In this document: positions 8,128 through 21,055 of the stretch, in pieces | Layout: each line of letters opens with the position of its first letter | Position numbering within the stretch: the stretch's first letter is position 1 | Assembly: GCA_963759175.1 (NCBI GenBank) | Contig: CAVWXP010000019.1 | Span: forward strand, 62,001 to 126,000 | DNA length: 64,000 nucleotides | Direction: 5' to 3' | DNA from: SZUA-442 sp963759175 | GTDB taxonomy: Bacteria > Actinomycetota > Acidimicrobiia > Spongiisociales > UBA5794 | Program-made: the position numbers and the translations under genes | Notes under the pieces: generated by a model | What the model was told of the DNA's origin: nothing | Seen by the model: only the letters and a program-made list of their open reading frames with translations | Databases searched by the model: none

Positions 8128-9888
8128 ATGGGCCAGGACTCCGCCAGACTCTCGGACATCCGGAGCGGCCTCGATCTTCTTTGGCGGGTGATACGCCACT
8201 ACCGGCGCATCGCCGCGGTATCGATCCTCGGGGCCCTGGCGTGGATGGCGACGATCGTCGTCATCCCGTACCTCGTCGGAAGGGCGGTCGACCGGGCCGT
8301 TTCCGACGTCGACATGTCGATGATCTGGCCGATCCTCATCGGCCTCATCGTCGCCGGAGCCATCCAGGCGCTCGGGATCGGGGTACGGAGATACTTCGGC
8401 TTCAAGCTCTCGTATCGCGCCGAGGCCGACATCCGGAACCGGCTCTTCACCCACATCCAACGGATGGCGTTCTCATTCCATGATGTGACCTCGACGGGGG
8501 AGCTGATGGCGCGTGCCTCGTCGGACCTCAGCCAGGTACGACTCATCCTGGCGATGTTGCCCATCACGTTGGCGAACCTCGCGATGTTCGTGGTGGTGGC
8601 CGTCGTGCTCGTCCTCGTCGATCCCGTCCTCGGTGGTGTGGCGGCCCTCATGGTGCCCGCTCTCCTGTTCACGTCGGCCCGTTTCGCCAACCGCGTCGTC
8701 GGATACTCCTTCGACCTCCAGGAACGGCTGTCTGATCTGTCCCACGTCGTCGAGGAGTCGGTGACGGGCATCGAGGTGATCAAGAGCTACGGCCAGGAGG
8801 ACCAGCAACAGGAGAAGCTGGACGATCGAGCGGAGATGATCTACGGCTCCGCAATGGACATGGCACGCGAGCGGGCCGTCCACCGTCCCCTCTTCGAGAT
8901 CATCCCGTCACTCGGCACCGTTGCGGTGCTCGTCGTCGGAGGGATCCGCGTGGTGGACGGTGCCATCACCATCGGCGAGTTCGTCGCATTCACCCAGTAC
9001 CTCGCCGTGATGGTCATGCCGCTCATGATCACGGGATGGTTCTTCGCCAACCTGCCGCGTTCGGCGGCTGCGGCGACACGGATCGACGAGCTCATCGAGA
9101 CCGATCCGGACATCGCCGAACCGAAGCGTCCCATCGACCTCAAACCTGGCTCGGGTGAGCTCCGATTCGACGGTGTGTCGTTCGAGTACCCGGGCAGCCC
9201 CGAGGTCCTCCACGACATCACGATGACGATTCCCGGTGGAACGAGCGTCGGACTCGTGGGCGCAACCGGGGCGGGAAAGACGACGCTCGCCCATCTCATC
9301 CCCCGGTTCTACGACGTGACGGGAGGCTCGGTCACGATCGACGGCGTCGACGTGCGGGAGGTGGGGCTCGAGCAGCTGCGCAGCGAGGTCGCCGTGGTCT
9401 TCCAGGAGACGTTCCTCTTCTCTGCCTCCATCGAGGACAACCTGCGGGTCGGCGATCCGACGGCATCCGATGAGCGGTTGCGGTCGGCCGCACGGCTCGC
9501 GAGGGCCCACGAGTTCATCTGCGAGATGCCGGACGGATACCGCACCGTCGTCGGGGAGCGCGGAGCAACCCTCTCGGGTGGCCAGCGACAGCGCGTCGGA
9601 CTCGCCCGTGGTGTCGTGCGCGACCCCAGGGTCCTCATCCTCGATGATGCGACATCGTCGGTGGATGCCGTCGTCGAAGCGGAGATCCAGGAGGCCCTTC
9701 GCCAGGTGATGGCTGGCCGGACCACGGTGATCGTCGCACACCGGACATCGACCCTCGCCCTCGTCGACAACGTCGCGTTCATCGAGGATGGCCGGATCGT
9801 CGCCTTCGGACCCCACGCCGAGCTGCTGCGAGATGTACCTCGTTACTCGGAGGTCCTCGCAGCCGGTGATGCCACGGTGAGCACATGA
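8128..9888 (+). CDS. ABC exporter half-transporter, permease-ATPase fusion (degenerate Walker B)
   Basis: A 586-residue type IV ABC exporter subunit: six-helix membrane domain (about 1-330) and C-terminal nucleotide-binding domain. Walker A is GATGAGKTT near 377, the signature LSGGQRQRV near 482, and Walker B LILDDATSSVD near 505. The catalytic Glu after Walker B is Asp (LDD rather than LDE), the hallmark of the degenerate site in heterodimeric exporters such as TM287/288 or BmrCD. The stop overlaps the start of the next half-transporter by four bases (ATGA), so the two are coupled and surely assemble together. Substrate unknown; multidrug or lipid export are the usual roles. Confidence 0.93.
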   Translation: MGQDSARLSDIRSGLDLLWRVIRHYRRIAAVSILGALAWMATIVVIPYLVGRAVDRAVSDVDMSMIWPILIGLIVAGAIQALGIGVRRYFGFKLSYRAEADIRNRLFTHIQRMAFSFHDVTSTGELMARASSDLSQVRLILAMLPITLANLAMFVVVAVVLVLVDPVLGGVAALMVPALLFTSARFANRVVGYSFDLQERLSDLSHVVEESVTGIEVIKSYGQEDQQQEKLDDRAEMIYGSAMDMARERAVHRPLFEIIPSLGTVAVLVVGGIRVVDGAITIGEFVAFTQYLAVMVMPLMITGWFFANLPRSAAAATRIDELIETDPDIAEPKRPIDLKPGSGELRFDGVSFEYPGSPEVLHDITMTIPGGTSVGLVGATGAGKTTLAHLIPRFYDVTGGSVTIDGVDVREVGLEQLRSEVAVVFQETFLFSASIEDNLRVGDPTASDERLRSAARLARAHEFICEMPDGYRTVVGERGATLSGGQRQRVGLARGVVRDPRVLILDDATSSVDAVVEAEIQEALRQVMAGRTTVIVAHRTSTLALVDNVAFIEDGRIVAFGPHAELLRDVPRYSEVLAAGDATVST

Positions 9889-11660
9889 AGTACATGGCGT
9901 CGGCGGGGGAGTATCGCGTTGAACGGCCGGGCAGGGTCGTCGCCCGTGCCGCACGACTCTCCGACGGTCTCGGTTGGGCACTCTTCGGCGCCCTCGTCGC
10001 CACGGTCGTCGCCACGGTCGTACGACTGCTCGGGCCACTCGTCGTGCGCGGAGGCATCGATGACGGCATCGCCAAGGGCGACACCGATGTCATCCTCGTC
10101 GCCGGGGCGATCTATGTCGGTCTCCTCGTTGTCCAGTACGGCATCACGCTCATCTCCCAGTGGAGCGTCGCCTACGTCGGGGAGCGGTACCTCATGCAAC
10201 TGCGTTCCGTCGTGTTCGGGCGGATGCTGCGTCTCGATCTCGGGTTCTTCTCGCGGTCCAAGAGTGGGGTCCTGGTGTCACGCATGACGGCGGACATCGA
10301 GTCACTCCAGGAGTTCGCATCCGATGGTGCCGTGATGGCCCTGAGCAACCTCATGACGGTGATCGGCGTCTCGATCGCCCTCTTCCTCGTCGATTGGCAG
10401 ATGGCGGCCGCCGTCTTCGCCATCGTGGCGGTCCTCCTGCTCGTCACCCGTGTGTTCCAGCGTCAGGCGCGCAGGGCCTACGACATGGTGCGTGAGCGGA
10501 TCGGGCAGGTCCTCGGCACCCTCCAGGAGGGCATCACCGGGGTCCGGGTCGTCCAGGCGTTCACCCAGGAGTCGGTGCAGGCAACGTCGTTCGGGCGGGT
10601 CAACGAGAAGCACTTCGACGCCAACATGGCAGCAGCGAGGGCGATCTCGTGGTACTTCCCTGTGGTGGCCTTCCTGCGGGTCGCCAGCATCGCCGCCGTG
10701 CTCGCGATCGGCGCCACACGAGTCATCGACGGATCGATGACCGTGGGCACGCTCGTGGCGTTCCTGTTGTACCTCGATTGGTTCTATCAGCCGATCATCA
10801 ACCTGTCGAACGTCTACAACCTGCTCCAATCCGCCCTCGCCGCACTCGGGAAGCTGTTCGGCCTCATGGATGAGAAGGTCGTCATCGCGGACCGACCCGG
10901 CGCCTTCGACCTCCCCGAGCCCGTGGTCGGCACCGTTGCCTACGAAGGCGTGTCGTTCGGGTATGTCGAGGGCGTACAGGTCCTCGAGGACATCGACCTC
11001 GGCGTGGAGGCGGGTGAGCGGTTGGCGATCGTGGGTGAGACCGGCTCCGGCAAGTCGACCCTCGCCAAGTTGGCCATGCGGTTCTACGACCCGACCGAGG
11101 GCGCGGTGCGTATCGATGATGTCGACCTGAAGGACGCGACGGAGACGTCGCGCGTCGGCGCCCTTGCCCTCATCCCCCAGGACGGCTTTCTCTTCTCAGG
11201 CTCGTTGCGGGACAACCTCAAGTACGCACGTCCCGACGCAGCCGATGACGAGGTGTGGACCGTCCTCGATGCGATGGGGATCGCCGATTGGGTGCGAAGC
11301 CTTCCGGACCAGCTCGACACGGAGGTCCGCGAACGCGGCGGACGGTTCTCGGCAGGCGAGCGCCAGCTCGTCGCCCTGGCGCGCGCCTTCCTCGCCGACC
11401 CGGCCATCATCGTGCTCGACGAGGCGACCTCGAACCTCGATCCCGAGACTGAGGTCAACGTCGAGAAGGCGCTGAGCGTCCTCCTCACCGGCCGGACATC
11501 GATCGTGATCGCCCATCGCCTCCGAAGCGCCGAGCGCGCCGATCGGGTGGTCGTCGTCGATGACGGAAGGATCGTCGCCACCGGCACCCACGACGAGCTC
11601 GTGCACTCGGCGCCCCAGTACCAGGAACTGGTGGAGGTCTGGCAGCGCGGCCTCGCCTGA
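9885..11660 (+). CDS. ABC exporter half-transporter, partner subunit (degenerate signature motif)
   Basis: A 591-residue permease-ATPase fusion paired with the gene before it. Walker A is GETGSGKST near 383 and Walker B IVLDEATSNLD near 507, with the catalytic Glu intact. The ABC signature is altered to FSAGERQLV instead of LSGGQ. In a heterodimer the composite site made from the first subunit's Walker B and this subunit's signature would be degenerate on both faces, and the other site canonical. This is the arrangement known for asymmetric exporters. No substrate-specific residue is recognisable. The gene is followed after 33 bases by a PPOX-family gene with its own promoter. Confidence 0.93.
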   Translation: MKYMASAGEYRVERPGRVVARAARLSDGLGWALFGALVATVVATVVRLLGPLVVRGGIDDGIAKGDTDVILVAGAIYVGLLVVQYGITLISQWSVAYVGERYLMQLRSVVFGRMLRLDLGFFSRSKSGVLVSRMTADIESLQEFASDGAVMALSNLMTVIGVSIALFLVDWQMAAAVFAIVAVLLLVTRVFQRQARRAYDMVRERIGQVLGTLQEGITGVRVVQAFTQESVQATSFGRVNEKHFDANMAAARAISWYFPVVAFLRVASIAAVLAIGATRVIDGSMTVGTLVAFLLYLDWFYQPIINLSNVYNLLQSALAALGKLFGLMDEKVVIADRPGAFDLPEPVVGTVAYEGVSFGYVEGVQVLEDIDLGVEAGERLAIVGETGSGKSTLAKLAMRFYDPTEGAVRIDDVDLKDATETSRVGALALIPQDGFLFSGSLRDNLKYARPDAADDEVWTVLDAMGIADWVRSLPDQLDTEVRERGGRFSAGERQLVALARAFLADPAIIVLDEATSNLDPETEVNVEKALSVLLTGRTSIVIAHRLRSAERADRVVVVDDGRIVATGTHDELVHSAPQYQELVEVWQRGLA

Positions 11661-11681
11661 CCCGGTCGCCGGTGATCGGTC

Positions 11682-11687
11682 TACGCT
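11682..11687 (+). promoter_or_regulatory. Putative -10 box of the PPOX-family gene
   Basis: TACGCT followed by exactly 6 bases and then the ATG at 11694. It decides the start: a GTG lies three bases earlier at 11691, but the transcript would begin at the ATG if it is leaderless. Confidence 0.5.
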
Positions 11688-11693
11688 GGCGTG

Positions 11694-12377
11694 ATGGCGC
11701 CCGAACCCGAACCCCGACCCTCCGCCCGAACACAGGTCCGCAGGCTCGCCGAGAGGGGTCGCTACGACCGGTCCACGATCGACCGGATCCTCGATGACGC
11801 GATGATCTGCCATCTCGGCTTCACCACCGCCGAAGGACCCGTCGTCATCCCGACCATCCACGCACGGGTCGAAGCGACGCTGTACCTCCACGGATCCCAT
11901 GCGAGTCGGATGATGCGATCGATCGTCGACCAGCCCGTCAGCGTGTCGGCGACGATCGTCGATGGCATCGTTGCCGCCCGTTCCCTGTTCCACCACTCCC
12001 TCAACTACCGGTCCGTGGTGGTGTTCGGGTGCCCCAGGGTCGTCGACGACCCGGAGGAGCGCATCAGGGCGTTCGCCGCCATCACCGAGCACATGCTCCC
12101 CGGCCGCTGGGACGAGGCACGGCAGCCCTCGCCGAAGGAGGATGCCGGGACGAAGCTCCTGGCGATCGACATCGACGAAGCGTCGGCGAAGGTTCGCACG
12201 GGTCCCCCCGGCGACGACGAGGGCGATCTCGGCTCCGGCATCTGGGCAGGCGTGATCCCGTTGCGCACCGTGGCGGGACCGCCGGAACCCGCCCCCGACC
12301 TCGAGGACGGTGTGGAGATCCCCGCATCCGTGCGCAGCTACGTCGAAAAGGGGGAAGGGGGCATGGCCCCCCGTTGA
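11694..12377 (+). CDS. Pyridoxamine 5'-phosphate oxidase-family flavin-binding protein
   Basis: A 227-residue protein of the PPOX/split-barrel superfamily (Pyridox_ox_2-like). The N-terminal part (RYDRSTIDRILDDAMICHLG), the HGSHASRMMR segment and the RSVVVFG region are typical of family members annotated as flavin-nucleotide-binding. Such proteins bind FMN, haem or F420; which cofactor applies cannot be told from sequence. The C-terminal tail is charged and glycine-rich and runs directly into a GC-rich hairpin. Gene context (ABC exporter upstream, F420-type oxidoreductase opposite) does not specify function. Confidence 0.85.
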   Translation: MAPEPEPRPSARTQVRRLAERGRYDRSTIDRILDDAMICHLGFTTAEGPVVIPTIHARVEATLYLHGSHASRMMRSIVDQPVSVSATIVDGIVAARSLFHHSLNYRSVVVFGCPRVVDDPEERIRAFAAITEHMLPGRWDEARQPSPKEDAGTKLLAIDIDEASAKVRTGPPGDDEGDLGSGIWAGVIPLRTVAGPPEPAPDLEDGVEIPASVRSYVEKGEGGMAPR

Positions 12378-12635
12378 AGGTGGTCCCCCTTTCAGGGGGA
12401 CGGGCGAACGAAGAGAGCCAGGGGGATCGTCGGTCGTGTTCTGGGTGGGTCCTCGGAGGTCTGTCGATCCCCCTGCATCGTCGCTGCGCTCCGCTGCCGT
12501 CCCCCTTGAAAGGGGGACTGACGGTGAGGTTCGGGTCTTCGAGTGTCTGTCGATCCCCCTGCATCGTCGCTGCGCTCCGCTGCCGTCCCCCTTGAAAGGG
12601 GGACCGAGGAGTTCGTCTAGCGGACGTACCCGCTC
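12378..12635. repeat. REP-like intergenic block: three hairpins and a 59-base direct repeat
   Basis: This is the longest gene-free stretch in the window. It holds an almost tandem direct repeat: 12460-12518 and 12546-12604 are identical over 59 bases, with a period of 86. Each copy ends in a hairpin with stem GTCCCCCT and its complement (12499-12518 and 12585-12604), and a related hairpin (12383-12401) starts just after the stop of the PPOX-family gene. The central part contains GCATCGTCGCTGCGCTCCGC. The arrangement resembles bacterial REP/BIME elements. The first hairpin may also end the PPOX transcript, although no T tract follows. Confidence 0.7.
12383..12401 (+). terminator. GC-rich hairpin after the PPOX-family gene
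   Basis: An 8-base-pair stem (GTCCCCCT with AGGGGGAC) and a 3-base loop begin 5 bases after the stop codon. There is no T run, so it is either a non-canonical terminator or one arm of the REP-like block. Confidence 0.35.
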
Positions 12636-13430
12636 CTAGCGGGCGTTGACATCGTCACGCCACGCCAGCCAATCCTCGACCACCGACATGTCGTAGTCCG
12701 GTCCGTTCAAGCCGAGGGTGATCTCATCGGCACCCGCCGCGAGCCACCCCTCCGCCTTGTCGAGGTGTGCCGGGTTGACGCCGATCGACCGCTCGATCTC
12801 GCCGGGGTCCCTGCCCACCTTGGCGCACCAATCGTCGAGCACGGCGTTCTTGTGGGTGAAGGTCTCGGCGTCACCGAAACCGTGCCAGATGTCGGCATGC
12901 TCTGCCACGATCCGCAGGGTCACCTTCTCTCCGCCTCCCCCGATGAGTATCGGAAGGTCGCCGGTCGGCTGGGGGTCGAGCGCAGCGAGCCGGCCCCTGA
13001 TGAGGGGCATGGCGGCGTCGAGCGCCTTGAGACGTCCGACCGCCGTACCGAACTCGTATCCGTACTCGTCGTAGTCCTTCTCGAACCAGCCGGATCCGAT
13101 GCCGAGGATCAACCGACCACCCGAGATCACGTCGACGGTTCGCGCCATGTCGGCGAGGAGCTGGGGGTTCCGGTACGAGTTGCAGGTGACGAGGGCCCCG
13201 AAGCGGATCTTCTCGGTTGCCTCGGCCCAGGCTCCGAGCATGGTCCAGCATTCGAAATGCTTGCCGGTGGTGGCATCGGCGCCATAGGCCTCACCGCCGT
13301 AGAGCGGATAGAAGTGGTCCCAGTTGTAGAGGACGTCGACGCCGAGATCCTCGGCTCGCGCCGCGGCGCTGCGGATGTCCGAGTAGTCAGCGTGTTGTGG
13401 GTGGAGCTGGACGGCGATGCGAACGGACAT
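12636..13430 (-). CDS. LLM-class F420-dependent oxidoreductase
   Basis: A 264-residue luciferase-like (alpha/beta barrel) oxidoreductase, short but complete for the F420-dependent LLM group. Family landmarks are DVLYNWDHFYPLYG near 30-45, the FGALVTCNSYRNPQLLADMARTVD-type strand (about 76-100, shown in parts), the GRLILGIGSGWFEKDY segment near 105-120, and LPILIGGGGEKVTLRI near 155-170. The start ATG at 13430 has a GGGAGG site 7 bases upstream. Use of F420 rather than FMN is inferred from family resemblance and actinobacterial context. Substrate unknown. It is divergent from the Eis-like acetyltransferase gene. Confidence 0.88.
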   Translation of the reverse strand: MSVRIAVQLHPQHADYSDIRSAAARAEDLGVDVLYNWDHFYPLYGGEAYGADATTGKHFECWTMLGAWAEATEKIRFGALVTCNSYRNPQLLADMARTVDVISGGRLILGIGSGWFEKDYDEYGYEFGTAVGRLKALDAAMPLIRGRLAALDPQPTGDLPILIGGGGEKVTLRIVAEHADIWHGFGDAETFTHKNAVLDDWCAKVGRDPGEIERSIGVNPAHLDKAEGWLAAGADEITLGLNGPDYDMSVVEDWLAWRDDVNAR

Positions 13431-13525
13431 GGTGGGCCTCCCGAGGTCGATGTCGCCATGCGACGATACATCTGGGTGGGATCGTCGATGACGGAACGGG
13501 CGCCGGGTCGGTGCGGTGTTGCGCG

Positions 13526-13531
13526 TAGCAT
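13526..13531 (+). promoter_or_regulatory. Putative -10 box of the Eis-like acetyltransferase gene
   Basis: TAGCAT followed by exactly 6 bases and the ATG at 13538, with no ribosome site: a leaderless-type start. Confidence 0.5.
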
Positions 13532-13537
13532 GGCGCC

Positions 13538-14772
13538 ATGGCAGATCCCACCATTCGACCCGTGACCGACGACGAGTATCCGGCCTTCGTGACGGCCTTC
13601 ATCGAGGGCTTCGCCGACGACGTCCCCTCCGAGACGTTCGCCGAGCAGATGCGGACCACCCTCCCACCGGAACGCACCCTGGCGGCCTTCGACGGCGATG
13701 TGATCGTCGGGACCTTCGGGGGGTATGCCCTCGACGTGACGGTGCCGGGCGGGGCGACGGTGCCGATGGAGGGGACGACGGTCGTCACGGTGTTCCCCAC
13801 GCACCGACGCATGGGTCTGCTCCGGTCGATGATGGCCTCCCACCTCGCCAACGCCACCGGGGCCGGTTACGCGATCGCGGGCCTGTGGGCCTCGGAGTCG
13901 GACATCTACGGCCGATTCGGGTACGGCACAGCCACCCGTTACCAGTCGTACGAGCTCAAGACGTCCGGCGTCGCGTTCAGGCCCGAGGTGGCGATCGACC
14001 GTGTCCGACGGATCGCCGCGGACGAGGCCCACGGCATCCTCTCGGGGGTGTTCGACGCGGTGATGTCCACACGACCGGGGATGTTCGCGCGATCCCGGGG
14101 CTGGTGGGACCACGAGGTCCTGGCCGACGAGGAGTGGATGCGCCGCGGACGATCGACGAAGCGCTACGTGGTCCATGACGGACCCGGTGGGCCGGACGGC
14201 TATGCCATCTATCGGACGAAGTCGTCCGAGTCCGACGACAACCATGCGGATGGGAAGGTCGATGTCATCGAGCTCGTGGCAGCCACGCCCCGAGCCCACG
14301 CCTCCTTGTGGTCGTACATCACCCAGGTCGACATGTGCCCGAACATCCGGTCCTGGAACGTTCCGCTCGACGATCCGCTCCCCGCCAAGGTGCGTGAATC
14401 GCGACGGATTCGCACGACAGCGGTCTCCGATGGCCTCTGGATCAGGATCCTCGATGTGCCGTCCGCCCTCGGGGCACGACACTACGAGACGGACGGATCC
14501 ATCGTCATGGAGGTCTCGGATCCCTTCCTACCGGCGGCGGGAGGCAGGTATCGCCTCGATGTGGACCGGGGGCCACTCCACCGTGGGGATCACCGAATGC
14601 ACCACCGGACGTGTCGTGCGACATCGATGTACTCGGGGGCCTCTACCTCGGCGGAGGCGATGCGTTCGCCCTCGCGGATGCGGGCCGCATCGTAGGTGAT
14701 GCCGAGGCGGTGACCCGCCTCCACCGGATGTTCCGCACCGACACGATGCCTTGGTGCAACCAGGTGTTCTAG
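13538..14772 (+). pseudogene. Eis-like GNAT N-acetyltransferase with two frameshifts near its 3' end
   Basis: The product resembles the Eis family (tandem GNAT domains plus a sterol-carrier-like C-terminal domain, about 400 residues). The N-terminal GNAT core shows VTVFPTHRRMGLLRSMM (acetyl-CoA P-loop, about residues 85-100) and ASESDIYGRFGYG. The frame runs cleanly to about 14560 (SDPFLPAAGGRYRLD), moves one base on (STVGITECTTGRVV), and again near 14612 (CDIDVLGGLYLGGGDAFALA), ending with PWCNQVF and TAG at 14770-14772. The terminal phenylalanine is the usual Eis-family C-terminus, where it helps form the active site. Removing two bases yields a 410-residue protein of normal length, so base-call error is likely. 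Confidence 0.8.
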
Positions 14773-14838
14773 GAACTGCGACGTCGGGACGACGCCGGGG
14801 TGGTTCCGATCGATTTAGCCATCGACGCGGGAGGTGAT

Positions 14839-19278
<4,440 letters not shown>

Positions 19279-19352
19279 TCGGCGTCACTCGCTCGATGGC
19301 GCTGGCCGGAACCTTCGGCCGTTTCCTGTCGTTGTAGATGGGAGCGGCGATT

Positions 19353-19402
19353 CGCCCGGGTGGCACGGTCTTCCCCCACTCCCACTCGCAGCCACCCGGG
19401 CG
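19353..19402. repeat. 12-base perfect inverted repeat in the gltB-sufB gap
   Basis: CGCCCGGGTGGC at 19353-19364 pairs perfectly with GCCACCCGGGCG at 19391-19402 across a 26-base pyrimidine-rich loop. It may end gltB transcription or be part of an RNA structure upstream of the sufB promoter. It does not resemble a riboswitch class that I know. The rest of the 241-base gap holds a weaker GGCCG/CGGCC hairpin (19304-19320) and the sufB promoter region. Confidence 0.4.
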
Positions 19403-19441
19403 GGTCGCACTCGTAGCGCCTTGCCCTCGTGCTGGCTCCTG

Positions 19442-19467
19442 GGAACCATCGTTCACGACATGGTTCC
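19442..19467. promoter_or_regulatory. Candidate operator overlapping the sufB -35 region
   Basis: A perfect 8-base inverted repeat, GGAACCAT at 19442-19449 and ATGGTTCC at 19460-19467, separated by 10 bases. It covers the proposed -35 element and ends 7 bases before the -10 box, the usual position for a repressor site. The regulator is not identified; suf operons in Actinobacteria are often controlled by the Fe-S repressor SufR, but no sufR gene is visible here. Confidence 0.4.
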
Positions 19468-19480
19468 GGCGCGGTATGAT
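19452..19480 (+). promoter_or_regulatory. Putative sufB promoter
   Basis: TTCACG (19452-19457) and TATGAT (19475-19480) are spaced 17 bases apart, the optimum for a primary sigma factor. The predicted transcript would start about 30 bases before the sufB GTG, with an AGGAG-like ribosome site (GAGGAG at 19508-19513) in the leader. Confidence 0.5.
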
Positions 19481-19519
19481 TCCCACTAGCGTCGTAGTGC
19501 AAATCCTGAGGAGCCCAAC

Positions 19520-20926
19520 GTGACCACTGTCGATATCGACCTCGGTGCCTACCAACTCGGCTGGCACGACAGCCAGGACGACTACATCTTCAAGCCCGAG
19601 AAGGGACTGACGGAGCAGCTCATCCGCGACATGTCGGAGATGAAGGGCGAACCCGAGTGGATGCTCGACTTCCGCCTGAGGTCGTACAAGCGATTCCTCG
19701 CGAAGCCGACACCGCAATGGGGTGGAGCGGGGATCCTCAACGACATCGACTACGACGACATCTACTACTACATCAAGCCGACCGCGGGGCAGGAGAAGGA
19801 TTGGGACATGGTTCCCGATTCCATCAAGGACACCTACGAGAAGCTCGGGATCCCCGAGGCCGAGCGCAAGTACCTCGCAGGGGTCACGGCGCAGTACGAG
19901 TCCGAGGTGGTCTACCACCGCAACCGTGAGGACCTCGAGCAGCTCGGTGTGTTGTTCTGCGACATGGACACGGCCGTGCGCGAGTATCCCGAGCTCGTCC
20001 AGGAGTACTTCGGCACGATCATTCCGCCGAACGACAACAAGTTCGCTGCGCTCAACTCGGCGGTGTGGTCCGGTGGCTCGTTCATCTACGTCCCGCCGGG
20101 TGTCCACGTGGACGAACCGCTCCAGGCCTACTTCCGCATCAACGCCGAGAGCATGGGTCAGTTCGAGCGGACGCTGATCATCGTGGACGAAGGCGCGTAC
20201 TGCCATTACGTCGAGGGGTGTTCGGCCCCCGTCTACACGAACGACTCCCTCCACGCCGCCGTGGTCGAGGTCGTCGTGAAGGAGGGTGGTCGTTGCCGGT
20301 ACACCACGATCCAGAACTGGTCGAACAACGTCCTCAACCTCGTGACGAAGCGCGCAGCCGCGTACAGGAACGCCACGATGGAGTGGATCGACGGCAATCT
20401 CGGGTCGGGTCTCACGATGAAGTACCCCGCCATCTGGCTGATGGAGGAGGGCGCCCACGGCGAGGTGCTGTCGATCGCCTTCGCCAACACGGGCCAGGTG
20501 CTCGACGCAGGAGCGAAGGCCGTGCACGTCGCCCCAAACACCACGTCGCTGATCACGTCGAAGTCGATCAGCAAGGGTGGGGGGCGTTCGGCCTACCGCG
20601 GATTGGTTCGGGTGGAAGAGGGTGCAGAGAATGCGAAGTCGTTCGTGATGTGCGACGCACTCCTCCTCGATGAGGACTCACGGTCCGACACGTATCCGTA
20701 CATGGAGATCGAGGAGTCCAACGTCGACATCGGTCACGAGGCGACCGTTTCGAAGGTGGGCGAGGACCAGCTGTTCTACCTCATGAGTCGCGGTCTCACC
20801 GAGGCCCAGGCGACGGCAATGGTCGTAGCCGGGTTCATCGAGCCGATCGTCAAGGAACTCCCCATGGAATACGCCGTCGAGCTCAATCGCCTCATCGAAC
20901 TCCAGATGGAGGGCTCGATCGGCTGA
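19520..20926 (+). CDS. sufB: SUF scaffold subunit SufB
   Basis: A 468-residue component of the SufBC2D iron-sulfur cluster assembly scaffold, cytosolic. Family landmarks: YKRFLAKPTPQWGG near the N-terminus, FGTIIPPNDNKFAALNSAVW, SGGSFIYVPPGVHVD, YTTIQNWSNNVLNLVTKR and, near the end, IGHEATVSKVGEDQLFYLMS. Length is standard. The GTG start at 19520 follows GAGGAG. In most Actinobacteria sufB, sufD, sufC, sufS and sufU are one operon; here sufB stands alone, about 4.9 kb from sufD, with its own promoter and a possible operator. Confidence 0.96.
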   Translation: MTTVDIDLGAYQLGWHDSQDDYIFKPEKGLTEQLIRDMSEMKGEPEWMLDFRLRSYKRFLAKPTPQWGGAGILNDIDYDDIYYYIKPTAGQEKDWDMVPDSIKDTYEKLGIPEAERKYLAGVTAQYESEVVYHRNREDLEQLGVLFCDMDTAVREYPELVQEYFGTIIPPNDNKFAALNSAVWSGGSFIYVPPGVHVDEPLQAYFRINAESMGQFERTLIIVDEGAYCHYVEGCSAPVYTNDSLHAAVVEVVVKEGGRCRYTTIQNWSNNVLNLVTKRAAAYRNATMEWIDGNLGSGLTMKYPAIWLMEEGAHGEVLSIAFANTGQVLDAGAKAVHVAPNTTSLITSKSISKGGGRSAYRGLVRVEEGAENAKSFVMCDALLLDEDSRSDTYPYMEIEESNVDIGHEATVSKVGEDQLFYLMSRGLTEAQATAMVVAGFIEPIVKELPMEYAVELNRLIELQMEGSIG

Positions 20927-20954
20927 CCGCCCCGCCCTCCCCGAACCCAGGGTT

Positions 20955-20978
20955 CCAGTGACCGGATTCGAGCACTGG
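20955..20978 (+). terminator. Weak inverted repeat downstream of sufB
   Basis: CCAGTG (20955-20960) and CACTGG (20973-20978) form a 6-base stem with a 12-base loop, 28 bases after the sufB stop. It is followed by GGGCCC rather than a T run. It could end sufB transcription before the separately promoted nucS gene. Confidence 0.25.
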
Positions 20979-21042
20979 GGCCCACAGAACGGGGGACCGG
21001 GTGGTGCCACTGCGCTCGAACCCGGGGGCGGTCGGTGGTCGG

Positions 21043-21048
21043 TACCCT
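21043..21048 (+). promoter_or_regulatory. Putative -10 box of nucS
   Basis: TACCCT followed by 7 bases and the ATG at 21056, with no Shine-Dalgarno sequence. It supports this start over the in-frame codon 21 bases upstream at 21035. Confidence 0.45.
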
Positions 21049-21055
21049 GCGCCGC

